Part shown: piece by piece, positions 35,498 to 43,700 of the stretch | Numbering within the stretch: the first letter of the stretch is position 1 | Layout: every line of letters begins with the position of its first letter | Origin: Scybalomonas sp905214925 | Lineage (GTDB): Bacteria; Bacillota; Clostridia; Lachnospirales; Lachnospiraceae | Direction: 5' to 3' | Length of the DNA: 64,000 bases | Assembly: GCA_905214925.1 (NCBI GenBank) | Contig: CAJMOB010000014.1 | Location: 1 to 64,000 of the forward strand | Notes under the pieces: generated by a model | Databases searched by the model: none | What the model saw: only the letters and a program-made list of their open reading frames with translations | What the model was told of the DNA's origin: nothing | Made by a program: the position numbers and the translations under genes

Positions 35498-36097
35498 TTC
35501 TGATTCCAATCTTTCGATTAATGTTTTTCGTCCTAATTCTTTTCTTTGTTCTACATTCTCTTTAAAATTTTCATTATAGTACTCTTTCATTGGATATAAT
35601 GTTGTCTCCCCCTCTTTTACTTCTGGATACATAATACCATAGTTATCTCCATTTTTCTCAATTTTTAATTTTGTACTTATTCTCTCTGTCTCTTTGTACT
35701 CACCTACTAATTCTTTTAAAAATCCCTCTATTATTTTTTCTGATTTCTTTTTTTCTCTTGGATCTGTAATATCCTTTGTCGCCTCTTTCATCCCTTGTAT
35801 GATAGGATTATCTTCAGGCTTTCGAATTGCTATCCAATCCACTTCTACATTAACATCTATGATATCATCTGAATCTGAAAAAGAAATTTTAAAATTTTCA
35901 AACGAATAAATATCTTGATATGTCTCTATCATGATTGCCTGAATCTCTTTTGCACTCTCTTTTGCTTGCTCTTCTGTTAATTCAGTACTATTATTTTCTA
36001 TTTCTATCATATCATCTGTTTTATTTTCATTAGAATTATTATTACATCCTACTAAAATTAATATGCTACATAAACAAATGACCAAAAGTTTTTTCAT
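35486..36097 (-). CDS. Lipoprotein sharing a domain with the neighbouring amidase
   Basis: 203 aa. Lipobox LVGC at about 15-18 and an Asn/Ser linker. The body (about 45-150) matches the N-terminal region of the protein at 36240-37349: both contain Y-x-F-x-NF...SF, VDV...VD, an R-x-P-x-x-x-P-x-x-QGM-x-EA block and a following acidic helix. The final residues (EQSN) are read through DNA that belongs to the TnpV fragment, so the natural C-terminus may have been replaced. Same strand as the amidase, 142 bp downstream of it. Confidence 0.7.
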   Translation of the reverse strand: MKKLLVICLCSILILVGCNNNSNENKTDDMIEIENNSTELTEEQAKESAKEIQAIMIETYQDIYSFENFKISFSDSDDIIDVNVEVDWIAIRKPEDNPIIQGMKEATKDITDPREKKKSEKIIEGFLKELVGEYKETERISTKLKIEKNGDNYGIMYPEVKEGETTLYPMKEYYNENFKENVEQRKELGRKTLIERLESEQSN

Positions 36098-36239
36098 TCT
36101 TATCCTCCATCTTACTTAAAAATTAATTAAAAAAATATACCACCTTTTATACTATGTGAATATAAATACGATTATTTTCCAAAATATGTATTTCTATTTC
36201 CCTTCTAAAAGATGATATATTTTTATTATTTTATCTCAG

Positions 36240-37349
36240 TTATTTTGTGCAATTATAAAAAGAAACATCAAGACTGGTTGTATAAGTTTTTGTAACTTGG
36301 CTTTGTTTTACATTTGAGTGTTGAGAATATTTGCTAGTTGTTCCATCATTAGATACAACAAGTGCTACATGACTCGTATTATTCCAAAACATAAAGCCAC
36401 CTTTTTTAACATTTGCTTTTGTTACTTTTTTAAAATATCCTTTATCAGTCATATAGGTTTTGACACCACCATTATCATAATATCCTGTTCTCATCCAGTT
36501 CTCACCTGCATAAGAACCTTTACTTGGACTTGGGTACCATTTTCCTGTTTTATCAACTGGAATACCACCTGCATTAATACATTTTGAAACAAAATTTGCA
36601 CAATCACTTCCCATACCATTTGCTTTTGAGAATTCTGGTTCTTCGGTAGCATGTGCTTTGGCATAAGTAACTGCTTTTTGAGAAACTTGATTTTCTTCTA
36701 GTAATGCTCTTGTCACTTTCTGTTCTCCATCTTCTTCTGTCCCAAGTTCTTGTAAAATTTCATTGTCAGGTACTTTTACTAAATCTACTATTTCATCCGT
36801 TATATCTGTACGATAAAACATTTCATAATTGCTACCATCCTCTTTCAATGTTGCAACGGTTGGAACTTTAACACGGTAAGAAAATGTTGTAATATCTGGA
36901 ACATTATAATAAGGCATTACTTCTTCTAAATATGAGTCAAGTTCTTCTTGGGCAATTTCCTTTTCCTCTGAATTTTGAAGAGCATTTAAGGCTTCGATCA
37001 TTCCTTGTACATATGGAGCTTCTTTTGGATTTCTAACTAATGTCATATCGACTATAATATCCACATCGACAAATTCATCCTTACTTTCTACATCAGCAAA
37101 ACTTGCCTGAAAATTATCAAATGTGTAAACTCCCTGATATTTATTCTCTAATTTTGTCTTTATATCTTCAAATAATATTTCTGCTTCATCGAATGTCAAT
37201 CTTTTTGAATTATTTTGAATATTATTACTTTTTTGTACGACACTGTCTGTTGTTTTTATTTTATTATTTTGTGCTGGTACCATATATCCTACCGATAATA
37301 CCATAGATAAAGCTAAATAAGTAGACATTAAAACTTTAAATTTTCTCAT
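36240..37349 (-). CDS. Exported cysteine amidase (Amidase_6-like) with N-terminal accessory domain
   Basis: The start at 37349 (MRKFKVLMSTYLAL) follows GGAGGT; an ATG at 37376 lacks one. 369 aa. Signal peptide, a domain shared with the adjacent lipoprotein (about 50-165) and a C-terminal papain-like amidase domain (about 220-369). In that domain the catalytic Cys is in GSDCANFVSKC and the His in NNTSHVALVV, with YAKAHAT before and KYSQHSN after. It probably cuts cell-wall peptides or another extracellular amide. Confidence 0.78.
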   Translation of the reverse strand: MRKFKVLMSTYLALSMVLSVGYMVPAQNNKIKTTDSVVQKSNNIQNNSKRLTFDEAEILFEDIKTKLENKYQGVYTFDNFQASFADVESKDEFVDVDIIVDMTLVRNPKEAPYVQGMIEALNALQNSEEKEIAQEELDSYLEEVMPYYNVPDITTFSYRVKVPTVATLKEDGSNYEMFYRTDITDEIVDLVKVPDNEILQELGTEEDGEQKVTRALLEENQVSQKAVTYAKAHATEEPEFSKANGMGSDCANFVSKCINAGGIPVDKTGKWYPSPSKGSYAGENWMRTGYYDNGGVKTYMTDKGYFKKVTKANVKKGGFMFWNNTSHVALVVSNDGTTSKYSQHSNVKQSQVTKTYTTSLDVSFYNCTK

Positions 37350-37436
37350 TATCCATACCTCCATAAAAATATACATTACTATTTTTGCTATTAAACTAAA
37401 CGCCTGATTTAATTTAATTATTTGTACCCAATATCT

Positions 37437-37846
37437 TTAATATCCTTCATTCAGTACTTCGCAAGAAGACCAAGCATCGTGAGAGCCTAATACAATACCA
37501 CGATTCACTTCATCCCCATGTACTTCCACTTCAAAAAATATGATTTCACTTGATAAATACCCATCATATTCTTTTGGAAGTGTAGGTATGAAATCTACTT
37601 GTGCCATTTTCTCAATCTTTAAATTAATCCCATTATAATATTGTTTGATTTTATCTTTTATCCTATCTAACTGTTTTTTTGTTAATATTATATCTTTTTT
37701 TGTTCTGTCGTACTCTCTGGAGATTCGGTAGTAGTAACTACTGTATTACTATTTGGCTCTAATTCTTGTCTATTCGTAGTATCCGTAGTGCAACCTGTAC
37801 AACACAATCCTAATACTAGACATATAATAATTTTTTTGCTCCTCAC
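37437..37846 (-). pseudogene. Frameshifted lipoprotein gene (A7 tract)
   Basis: GTG at 37846 follows GGAGGG and opens a lipoprotein (lipobox CCTGC, then a Thr/Ser linker) that stops at 37688 after TTEQKKI. The next frame continues without a start as DIILTKKQLDRIKDKIKQYY through to WSSCEVLNEGY and ends at 37437. The break lies in a run of seven A (leftward strand, 37695-37701); eight A would restore one frame of about 136 codons. It is either a pseudogene, a phase-variable gene, or one read by slippage. The C-terminal part is an unknown beta-rich domain. Confidence 0.7.
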
Positions 37847-37947
37847 CAGTTACCCTCCTATACTTAAAAAGTTTATACATTATTAAAGCAGTTAGATAAT
37901 CAACCCTAAATACTTCATTTTATAATATTAGGTAATTATATTTATAA

Positions 37948-37978
37948 CTACAACATTGAATTTAGAGCTTCATTCAAT
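37948..37978 (-). promoter_or_regulatory. 31-bp shared upstream element, copy 1, with overlapping promoter
   Basis: This copy and 39549-39579 differ at 2 of 31 positions; the core is CTACAACATTGAATTTAG, then GC and TTC-TTCAAT, with the inner inverted repeat ATTGAA/TTCAAT. Reading leftward, TTGTAG inside the element is followed after 17 bp by TAATAT, a plausible promoter for the frameshifted lipoprotein. Confidence 0.6.
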
Positions 37979-38134
37979 CTCTTCCTCTCAATAATATCAA
38001 AAAATATAACAAGGCATAGCACAAAAATATTTTTTGTACCATGCCCTATATAATATTATATTTTAATTATTCATTCTCTTTTTACATCCATTTTAGAATC
38101 ATTGAATTTTTTATAAATATATTCATTAGTTATA

Positions 38135-38539
38135 TTATATTTTAAAAACCATTCGAATTTGTACAATAATATATTGTATAACTTTAAAATAATTATCACG
38201 ATATATATAGTAATTAACAACAAATGGATATAATCCAATCATCATATTAATCAAGCACTTAATATTAAATCGCTTATTTTTAATTATATGAATGATTATC
38301 TTAATAACTTCGAATAATGAAAAAATAACACATATATTATTGACTAATAGAAGAAAAGCAAATGTTCCATTCCATATAGATGCTTTAATAGATTGTTCGG
38401 TATTATCTAACTGATAATTTCCTGGTGCAAAAATTGTAAAAAGTATCAAAAAAATAATAATAAAACAGAATGATACAAAAGTCATAAAATACAATATTAT
38501 TCTATAATCTAATTTAAAACCAGATAATTTATAATGCAT
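38135..38539 (-). CDS. Small membrane protein coupled to a secreted protein
   Basis: 134 aa with three to four hydrophobic helices (about 15-37, 55-80, 84-95 and 100-125) and a basic C-terminus. It starts directly after the stop of the secreted-protein gene, the same layout as 613-1823. Family unknown. AT-rich, isoleucine-rich coding sequence typical of accessory DNA. A role as immunity or anchoring partner for the secreted protein is possible but unproven. Confidence 0.65.
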   Translation of the reverse strand: MHYKLSGFKLDYRIILYFMTFVSFCFIIIFLILFTIFAPGNYQLDNTEQSIKASIWNGTFAFLLLVNNICVIFSLFEVIKIIIHIIKNKRFNIKCLINMMIGLYPFVVNYYIYRDNYFKVIQYIIVQIRMVFKI

Positions 38540-39385
38540 TTATTTAATTGCTCCATTTTGTACAAGACCATAAATATATACTTCAAAATCATGTGTTCCA
38601 GCTATACCAGCAACAATACCTGGTATGTCTTTCCATTTATTAAAATCATAAGTATCATGAATTCTAAAATTAGCTTTTCCTAATGCAGTTCGTGTTCTAG
38701 ACAGATCAAAGTTATGAATAGACCAATATAAGTCTCCATTATTAAAAGCATCACTAGTATTTTGGCTTTCATAAGAACTATTTTTAGTTGCAAAAGTCAT
38801 CATTTTCCCTAGAAATGGATCTTTTGTTAATTCTTTTCTTATATGTCCATACATTCCTGCTGTATTTCCTGTTAGAGTTAAAGAAGCTGTTGCAGGATTA
38901 TCTGTCAGGGAGTGATTAAACAAATCTAATGAAAGATCATATCCATTTCCTTTAAAAAAAGCTCTTACTGCTTCAACCACTGGATTAAAACGTAACATCT
39001 TTACATTTTCAGTCAATTGCTCCTGTCCTATTGTCCTATATTCTGGATACTCTTCTAAAAATTTTTCTAGAAACTCTTCATCATTCACAGGATTTTCCAT
39101 AGATTTATTCTTACTATTTTGTAATAAAGATAATTCTTCATTATTTGCTATCAAAGAATAAACATCGTTTGCTAATGCTTTATCAATACTATTTAATTTA
39201 GCCTCATATTCTGCTAAATCATTTTGACGCATTACTTCCCAATCTTCTTCAGTATTTAATTGTATCACTTCACTTTTTCTATCTATAGTTTTTGGCTCTA
39301 CCTTAGTAGCATATACTGGAAGCGTATTTTGTAGAAAAAAAGTTAATGCAAATGCTGTAATTGCTATTTTCTTTATTTTTATCAT
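38540..39385 (-). CDS. Secreted hypothetical protein
   Basis: The start at 39385 (MIKIKKIAITAFAL) follows AAAGGAA. 281 aa. Signal peptide ending near PVYA-TK. The N-terminal half is charged and helical (EDWEVMRQNDLAEYEAKLNS), the C-terminal half beta-rich with YDLSLDLFNHSLTDNP, GDLYWSIHNFDLSRTRT and IHDTYDFNKW. The helical part may be a propeptide, as in secreted toxins or enzymes, which is inference. Not recognised. First gene of a pair with the 134-aa membrane protein, with a 31-bp element about 165 bp upstream. Confidence 0.65.
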   Translation of the reverse strand: MIKIKKIAITAFALTFFLQNTLPVYATKVEPKTIDRKSEVIQLNTEEDWEVMRQNDLAEYEAKLNSIDKALANDVYSLIANNEELSLLQNSKNKSMENPVNDEEFLEKFLEEYPEYRTIGQEQLTENVKMLRFNPVVEAVRAFFKGNGYDLSLDLFNHSLTDNPATASLTLTGNTAGMYGHIRKELTKDPFLGKMMTFATKNSSYESQNTSDAFNNGDLYWSIHNFDLSRTRTALGKANFRIHDTYDFNKWKDIPGIVAGIAGTHDFEVYIYGLVQNGAIK

Positions 39386-39548
39386 TATTATTTTTCCTTT
39401 CATATTGTGTAAATCTGTTATATTAATATTTATGATAAATAACAACTACTTTCTTATCCTATCTATCAAAAAAATTTTTTTGTCATAAATATCAAGCTTA
39501 TATTTTTATTTTAATATAACAGATTCGTTTATTGTAAAAGTATATTGA

Positions 39549-39579
39549 CTACAACATTGAATTTAGCGCTTCCTTCAAT
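39549..39579 (-). promoter_or_regulatory. 31-bp shared upstream element, copy 2
   Basis: Near-identical to 37948-37978 (29/31). It lies upstream of the secreted/membrane pair. The TTGTAG hexamer is kept, but the -10 at the same spacing (TAAACG) is poor. The pair of copies suggests a common regulator of the two exported-protein genes. Confidence 0.55.
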
Positions 39580-39651
39580 TTAATTATAATATATCATATG
39601 TATAATTATTTGTAAACAATAGGATTATATTTTTTATTTTTTATAATTAAA

Positions 39652-41064
39652 TTAGTTCGATATCTTAATACTACCTGACACATTAATTGTTTTTGATGTC
39701 ATCAAATTTTTAATCAATATTTTATACGTCCCACTTGCATCTGCTTGATAATTATTAATAATCACCCCTCCATTGCTGGAGTTAACTACTTTTTTTTCTT
39801 TTCCATTTAAACTAATAACCACTTTAAGTTTATCACTAGAATCTCCTACAAGGCTTATGAAAATTTTTTCTCCTTTTTTAACAGAAACCGTTGTATATTT
39901 TGAGCCGCTTGCTGCTATGTCAAAATCAATTACATTTGTCGCTTTAGGATCAATTGTAAAATAAGCTACTTCTGTTCGGATTACTGCTTGTTCTGGAAGA
40001 TTATCTGGCATTTTTTTCTTATTCATTTCAAAAAAACCGAATGATTCATCATAAGGAACAGACTCTAATACTTGGTTATAAATATTTGTTACTCCCATTG
40101 TAGAACCATAAGTTACCACTGGACATAAAATCAAACTACAAAGAATTCCTGCTATCACTACTTTTTTTCCATAACTCTTTTTTCTCATAATATTATACAA
40201 TCTCCTTTTCATAAAATGTTCATTTTGACTTTTAAAACTTGTTAACCCATATATTTTTTTTCCTCTCATTCCCCCTGACATATTAATTAATAAATTGGCA
40301 TATTGTTCTCTCTCTATCTGATTACAATTCTTTAGAATATATTGATCGCAAGAAATCTCACAGAAATTATAAAGATACGCTGTAAAAACCCATGTAATTG
40401 GATTAAACCAATTAATTCCCCAAAATAATGCTGTTAACATATTATAGAAAACATCATTTCTTTTATAATGATATAATTCATGCTTTAACAAAAACTCCAT
40501 CTCTTCATAAGAAAATTCTAGTTCTGGAAAAAATATTTTTGTTTTTAAGATTCCACAAAGACAAGGCGAGTCAACAAGACGTGTTCTATAAATTTCTATA
40601 TTCTTTTTTATTCCTAATCCTTTTCTTATCTTATTTTTTAATATATGAATCTCGATATTTTCTTCTTTTACTGCTAATATTTCTATTTTTTTTAATGTCT
40701 GAGTATCTTTAATCGCTGCTTTTAAAAAAATAATAATAAATCCTGCAAACCAAAACAAAGTAATCGTAATAGATAACCAATTCCATCTTTTTTCTATTAC
40801 ATTTATGACTTCCTCAGAAGAACTCACCCACATTTTAATATCTTCGCCATTTACATATTCAACCTTAGGTTGTCTTTGCACCAAAAATATAATTGGAAAT
40901 AAAATTGCTGGTACTAAGAAAAATAGTAAAAGTAACCTCATAATAAAATATTGCCAGCTAACTTCATACACTGCTAATATCTTATCAATCAGCATAACGA
41001 AGAAAAATAACACACTTCCTGCAATGGAAATAGAAAACAAACTAATTAAAAACTCATTTATCAT
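39652..41064 (-). CDS. blaR1: BlaR1-family M56 metalloprotease sensor
   Basis: 470 aa. N-terminal membrane helices (about 5-27, 37-62 and 97-117), a cytosolic zinc-protease domain with H195-E-L-Y-H199 and downstream FCEISCDQYIL, a further helix (about 305-325) and an external C-terminal beta-sandwich domain (about 370-470) in place of the penicillin-binding domain of true BlaR1. It should sense an external signal and cleave BlaI. It overlaps blaI by 11 bp. The ligand is probably not a beta-lactam. Confidence 0.85.
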   Translation of the reverse strand: MINEFLISLFSISIAGSVLFFFVMLIDKILAVYEVSWQYFIMRLLLLFFLVPAILFPIIFLVQRQPKVEYVNGEDIKMWVSSSEEVINVIEKRWNWLSITITLFWFAGFIIIFLKAAIKDTQTLKKIEILAVKEENIEIHILKNKIRKGLGIKKNIEIYRTRLVDSPCLCGILKTKIFFPELEFSYEEMEFLLKHELYHYKRNDVFYNMLTALFWGINWFNPITWVFTAYLYNFCEISCDQYILKNCNQIEREQYANLLINMSGGMRGKKIYGLTSFKSQNEHFMKRRLYNIMRKKSYGKKVVIAGILCSLILCPVVTYGSTMGVTNIYNQVLESVPYDESFGFFEMNKKKMPDNLPEQAVIRTEVAYFTIDPKATNVIDFDIAASGSKYTTVSVKKGEKIFISLVGDSSDKLKVVISLNGKEKKVVNSSNGGVIINNYQADASGTYKILIKNLMTSKTINVSGSIKISN

Positions 41065-41422
41065 CCCTTATTTCCTCTAAAAATTGTTTTGCTTTTTCCA
41101 CATCACCACTACTTAACTTTTTCTTATAAAAAAATGCAGCTATAATTCCCTCTAACTTACTTACTGCCTGACTCATAATCATATCTTCATACTCTTCTTT
41201 TGATACTTTTGGAGTATAAATTACATGTAGCCCTTCTTTTATTGTGTTCACATATCCTTTTTGAATGATATTGTGTAAAATAGTACTCTTTGTCCCTCTT
41301 GCTTGGTCAAACTTTTCATAAATATCTTTACTTGCAATTCCATTTGGATTTTCCCAAATTACTTTCATAAATTCTAACTCTGTTTTTGATAATTTTTTTA
41401 GCTTTTCCTTTTCTAACATCAT
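41054..41422 (-). CDS. blaI: BlaI/MecI-family repressor
   Basis: 122 aa; the second Met (41419) is equally good for start given GAGGTGAT just upstream. Winged-helix (LSKTELEFMKVIWENPNGIA, TKSTILHNIIQKGYV) followed by a dimerisation helix with the usual proteolysis region. It should repress its own operon until cleaved by the adjacent BlaR1-type protease. A close relative lies at 63229-63585. Confidence 0.88.
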   Translation of the reverse strand: MMLEKEKLKKLSKTELEFMKVIWENPNGIASKDIYEKFDQARGTKSTILHNIIQKGYVNTIKEGLHVIYTPKVSKEEYEDMIMSQAVSKLEGIIAAFFYKKKLSSGDVEKAKQFLEEIRDDK

Positions 41423-41429
41423 ATCACCT

Positions 41430-41457
41430 CAATTATATTTTTATTTTTTTATAATTG
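41430..41457. promoter_or_regulatory. Candidate BlaI operator
   Basis: A perfect inverted repeat, CAATTATA (41430-41437) and TATAATTG (41450-41457), with a 12-bp spacer lies just upstream of blaI. It does not match the classical TACA/TGTA bla box, in line with a diverged repressor. Confidence 0.45.
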
Positions 41458-41575
41458 TATCATGTTTAAAATCACTTGTAAATATTACTTTCCTTTTCTA
41501 TTTCATTAAATTATTATCTTTCCCAATTTTAATACCACTGCAATTTCCATATGTCATTAACTTTGATTTAAGCAA

Positions 41576-41616
41576 AAAAACAGTAGGATTGTCAAAACAA
41601 ACTCTACTGGTTCTGC
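41576..41616 (-). terminator. Terminator of the two small-peptide genes
   Basis: CAGTAG / CTACTG arms with flanking pairs and a loop of about 18 nt, followed in the leftward direction by a run of T. Confidence 0.6.
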
Positions 41617-41637
41617 TTTTCTTTATATGCTGTCTTG

Positions 41638-41721
41638 TTATTTCTTTTTTATAACTTTTACTACCACACCAATAACAGCAACTACCACCACTATTAAGGC
41701 TACGACTACTTTTGAACCCAT
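41638..41721 (-). CDS. 27-aa single-helix membrane peptide
   Basis: ATG at 41721 follows a near-perfect ribosome site (AGGAGGTGATTT). The product is one valine-rich membrane helix (VVVALIVVVVAVIGVVVKV) with a lysine-rich end (KKK). Size and make-up match small membrane-acting peptides: type I toxin-like, UviB/holin-like, or regulators of a membrane partner. It is second in a two-gene unit, 30 bp behind the 46-aa gene, and ends at a terminator. Confidence 0.6.
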   Translation of the reverse strand: MGSKVVVALIVVVVAVIGVVVKVIKKK

Positions 41722-41751
41722 TTTAAATCACCTCCTACTGGTCTCAAAAAG

Positions 41752-41892
41752 TCATTCCATTCCGTCTACCAACTGTTCTGTCAAATATAAAGACTCTTTT
41801 TTCTTTAATGCAATTGCTCCTGAGCATGACAAGATCTCTGCAACAATAAGTAATATCGTAATCGTCTTCATGGATTTATTTTTTGTTTCCAT
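41752..41892 (-). CDS. 46-aa membrane peptide
   Basis: ATG at 41892 follows AAGGAGGAAG. The sequence has a basic start (METKNKSMK), a hydrophobic helix (TITILLIVAEILSCSGAIAL) and a polar tail (KKKESLYLTEQLVDGME). The Cys in ILSCSGA is not a clear lipobox. Family unknown. The first 18 bp of the gene (41875-41892) are repeated exactly at 41944-41961, where an 18-codon frame opens with the same METKNK, so a duplication shaped this locus. Confidence 0.55.
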   Translation of the reverse strand: METKNKSMKTITILLIVAEILSCSGAIALKKKESLYLTEQLVDGME

Positions 41893-41961
41893 CACTCTTC
41901 CTCCTTATATGTTTGATTCTGTATGTATAATAGCACTTGATTTTTTATTTTTTGTTTCCAT
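41875..41961 (-). repeat. 18-bp exact direct repeat around the start of the 46-aa gene
   Basis: ATGGAAACAAAAAATAAA on the leftward strand occurs at 41875-41892 and 41944-41961, 69 bp apart. The upstream copy opens a short frame of 18 codons ending before the ribosome site of the 46-aa gene; it could be a leader peptide or a duplication scar. Confidence 0.55.
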
Positions 41962-41997
41962 ACTGTTTGCGTATTATTAATGGCAAACGATATAGAA

Positions 41998-42037
41998 AAA
42001 GCCACTCAACATTCATCATGTCAAATGGCTTTGTTTC
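41998..42037 (-). terminator. Terminator of the two-component operon
   Basis: AAAGCCA / TGGCTTT stem with a loop of about 20 nt and TTTTTC in the leftward direction, just past the stop at 42046. Confidence 0.65.
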
Positions 42038-42045
42038 TTATTAAT

Positions 42046-42600
42046 TTAATATAACAATTTGTTTCCTTTTTCGCATATTTCATAAATCTCATCATATTTT
42101 TCTTCTATCAGTGGTGTAAGTTTTTCTGTCTGCTTTTCCACAATCTTTTTATATAAGAAATATGGAATAATCCACCCAAGAAATGCTGGTATTGCAAGTA
42201 AAATGCACAATACAATCGATGGTGGCTGTGCAGTTACTGCAAAAACAGAGCCAGCCATAAATGCAGTACCAACAATACCTACAATCAGTGCATACATAGT
42301 AGCAACCGATGTTTTTGCTTTTTCTAATGCTATAATCTCATTGACACACGCCTCAAAACTTCTTTGTAGGCGGGTAAGTTCCATTTTATTGATGATTTTG
42401 CGATTTCTTTTTAGACGGAGGATTGTCTTATTCTGATTCGGCAAATTTCCACCTTTGCTGTTCTCTGAAAAGGTTTCATCTAGTTCCCATCCAAAACATT
42501 CATATCCATCTAATAGAAAAGATACACTGCTGCTTTCGGCAGTCACTTCTTTGTACTCATACGCTATAAATTCCTTTTTCTTGCCTTTTCTATCATCCAT
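42046..42600 (-). CDS. Hypothetical two-helix membrane protein of the two-component operon
   Basis: 184 aa. A cytosolic N-terminal domain (about 1-95: EYKEVTAESSSVSFLLDGYECFGWELDE) is followed by two membrane helices (about 100-123 and 130-150) and an acidic cytosolic tail. No known motif. Its start shares one base with the kinase stop, so it is the last gene of the four-gene operon and may adjust or report kinase output. Confidence 0.7.
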   Translation of the reverse strand: MDDRKGKKKEFIAYEYKEVTAESSSVSFLLDGYECFGWELDETFSENSKGGNLPNQNKTILRLKRNRKIINKMELTRLQRSFEACVNEIIALEKAKTSVATMYALIVGIVGTAFMAGSVFAVTAQPPSIVLCILLAIPAFLGWIIPYFLYKKIVEKQTEKLTPLIEEKYDEIYEICEKGNKLLY

Positions 42601-43700
42601 TATCGCATTCCTCCATTCCTGTTTTCACATACACTTGCTATAGGAAGTTTCACAAGAAAGGTACTGCCCTTTCCTAACTCGCTGAAAACCTGAATATCTC
42701 CATCCAATAATTCTAATACTCGTTTTACTAGTGCCAGTCCCAGTCCGTTCCCTTCTTTTGAATGAGAAGTATCCCCTTGATAGAACTTGTCGAAAATATG
42801 ATTGATATTATCACGATCCATGCCGCATCCCGTATCCGAAATAGATACCGTTATAAATCTTTCATTCGAAGTTTGTCTCACCGTAATGATTCCTTCCGGT
42901 TCCGTAAATTTAATTGCATTGGACAAAAGATTATTCCATACCAACTCCAAAAGACTCTCATCTGCTTTTACCATTGCAACATCCTCTATCTCTATTTCCA
43001 ACTCAATTTCCTTTTCTTCCCATGCATCTTCAAACTGAAGGATACAATCACATAATTGCCTGCATACGTCATACGTCTCTACTTCTGGAGTAATCCTCTG
43101 ATTTTCCAACTTATTCAACTTTAGAATATTGCTAATCAGATTGGAGAGCCTAATTGACGCTCCCTCAATGCTTTCTGCATATTCTTTTCTCTGTGCTTCT
43201 GTTATATGTTCTGTTTTTAGCAATTCCGCATAATTCTTTATAATTGCAATGGGAGTTTTCATCTCATGGGATACATTTGATACGAAATCAGTCTTCAATG
43301 TTTCAATACTTCCAAGCTCTTCCACCATCTTATTAAAATCCACAATCATAACGTCAAGATAGTCCCATTTATCCTTTGTATGAGGTGTAGGAACATACAC
43401 GGAAAAATCTCCATTTGCCACCTTATCGGTGGCTTCTGCCAGTTTATGCAAAGGTTCCTCGTATGTGTCTTTCATTTTCTTTCTTGTAAAAAGAGTAAGC
43501 CCCATTGCCACTATTCCCCAATATATCATCGGAACAATCGTTTGAACTAGTTCCCTTTGCCCAGTTTTATTCATAAATACAATCAATCCGGTATGAATGC
43601 CTGACATCAAAAAAAGCACCCCAAGGAATATTGCAAAAAGAGATGGTGGGAAAAGGCTCTCCTTTATCAAATTTTGTTGATTGCTATCTATATTTTTCAT
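42600..43700 (-). CDS. Sensor histidine kinase with a minimal external loop
   Basis: 366 aa. Two membrane helices (about 18-42 and 55-72) are joined by an extracellular loop of only about 12 residues, as in intramembrane-sensing kinases of cell-envelope stress systems. A HAMP region (about 75-130), HisKA with the phospho-accepting His in VSHEMKTPIAI, and an ATPase domain (NLLSNAIKF, SDTGCGMD, GNGLGLALVK) follow. It phosphorylates the response regulator, with which it overlaps by four bases. Confidence 0.92.
   Translation of the reverse strand: MKNIDSNQQNLIKESLFPPSLFAIFLGVLFLMSGIHTGLIVFMNKTGQRELVQTIVPMIYWGIVAMGLTLFTRKKMKDTYEEPLHKLAEATDKVANGDFSVYVPTPHTKDKWDYLDVMIVDFNKMVEELGSIETLKTDFVSNVSHEMKTPIAIIKNYAELLKTEHITEAQRKEYAESIEGASIRLSNLISNILKLNKLENQRITPEVETYDVCRQLCDCILQFEDAWEEKEIELEIEIEDVAMVKADESLLELVWNNLLSNAIKFTEPEGIITVRQTSNERFITVSISDTGCGMDRDNINHIFDKFYQGDTSHSKEGNGLGLALVKRVLELLDGDIQVFSELGKGSTFLVKLPIASVCENRNGGMR

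Noticed and set aside
35328..35579. 83-codon rightward frame starting in the GC-rich hairpin
   Set aside because: It runs antisense through the TnpV fragment and lipoprotein gene, which explain the sequence better.
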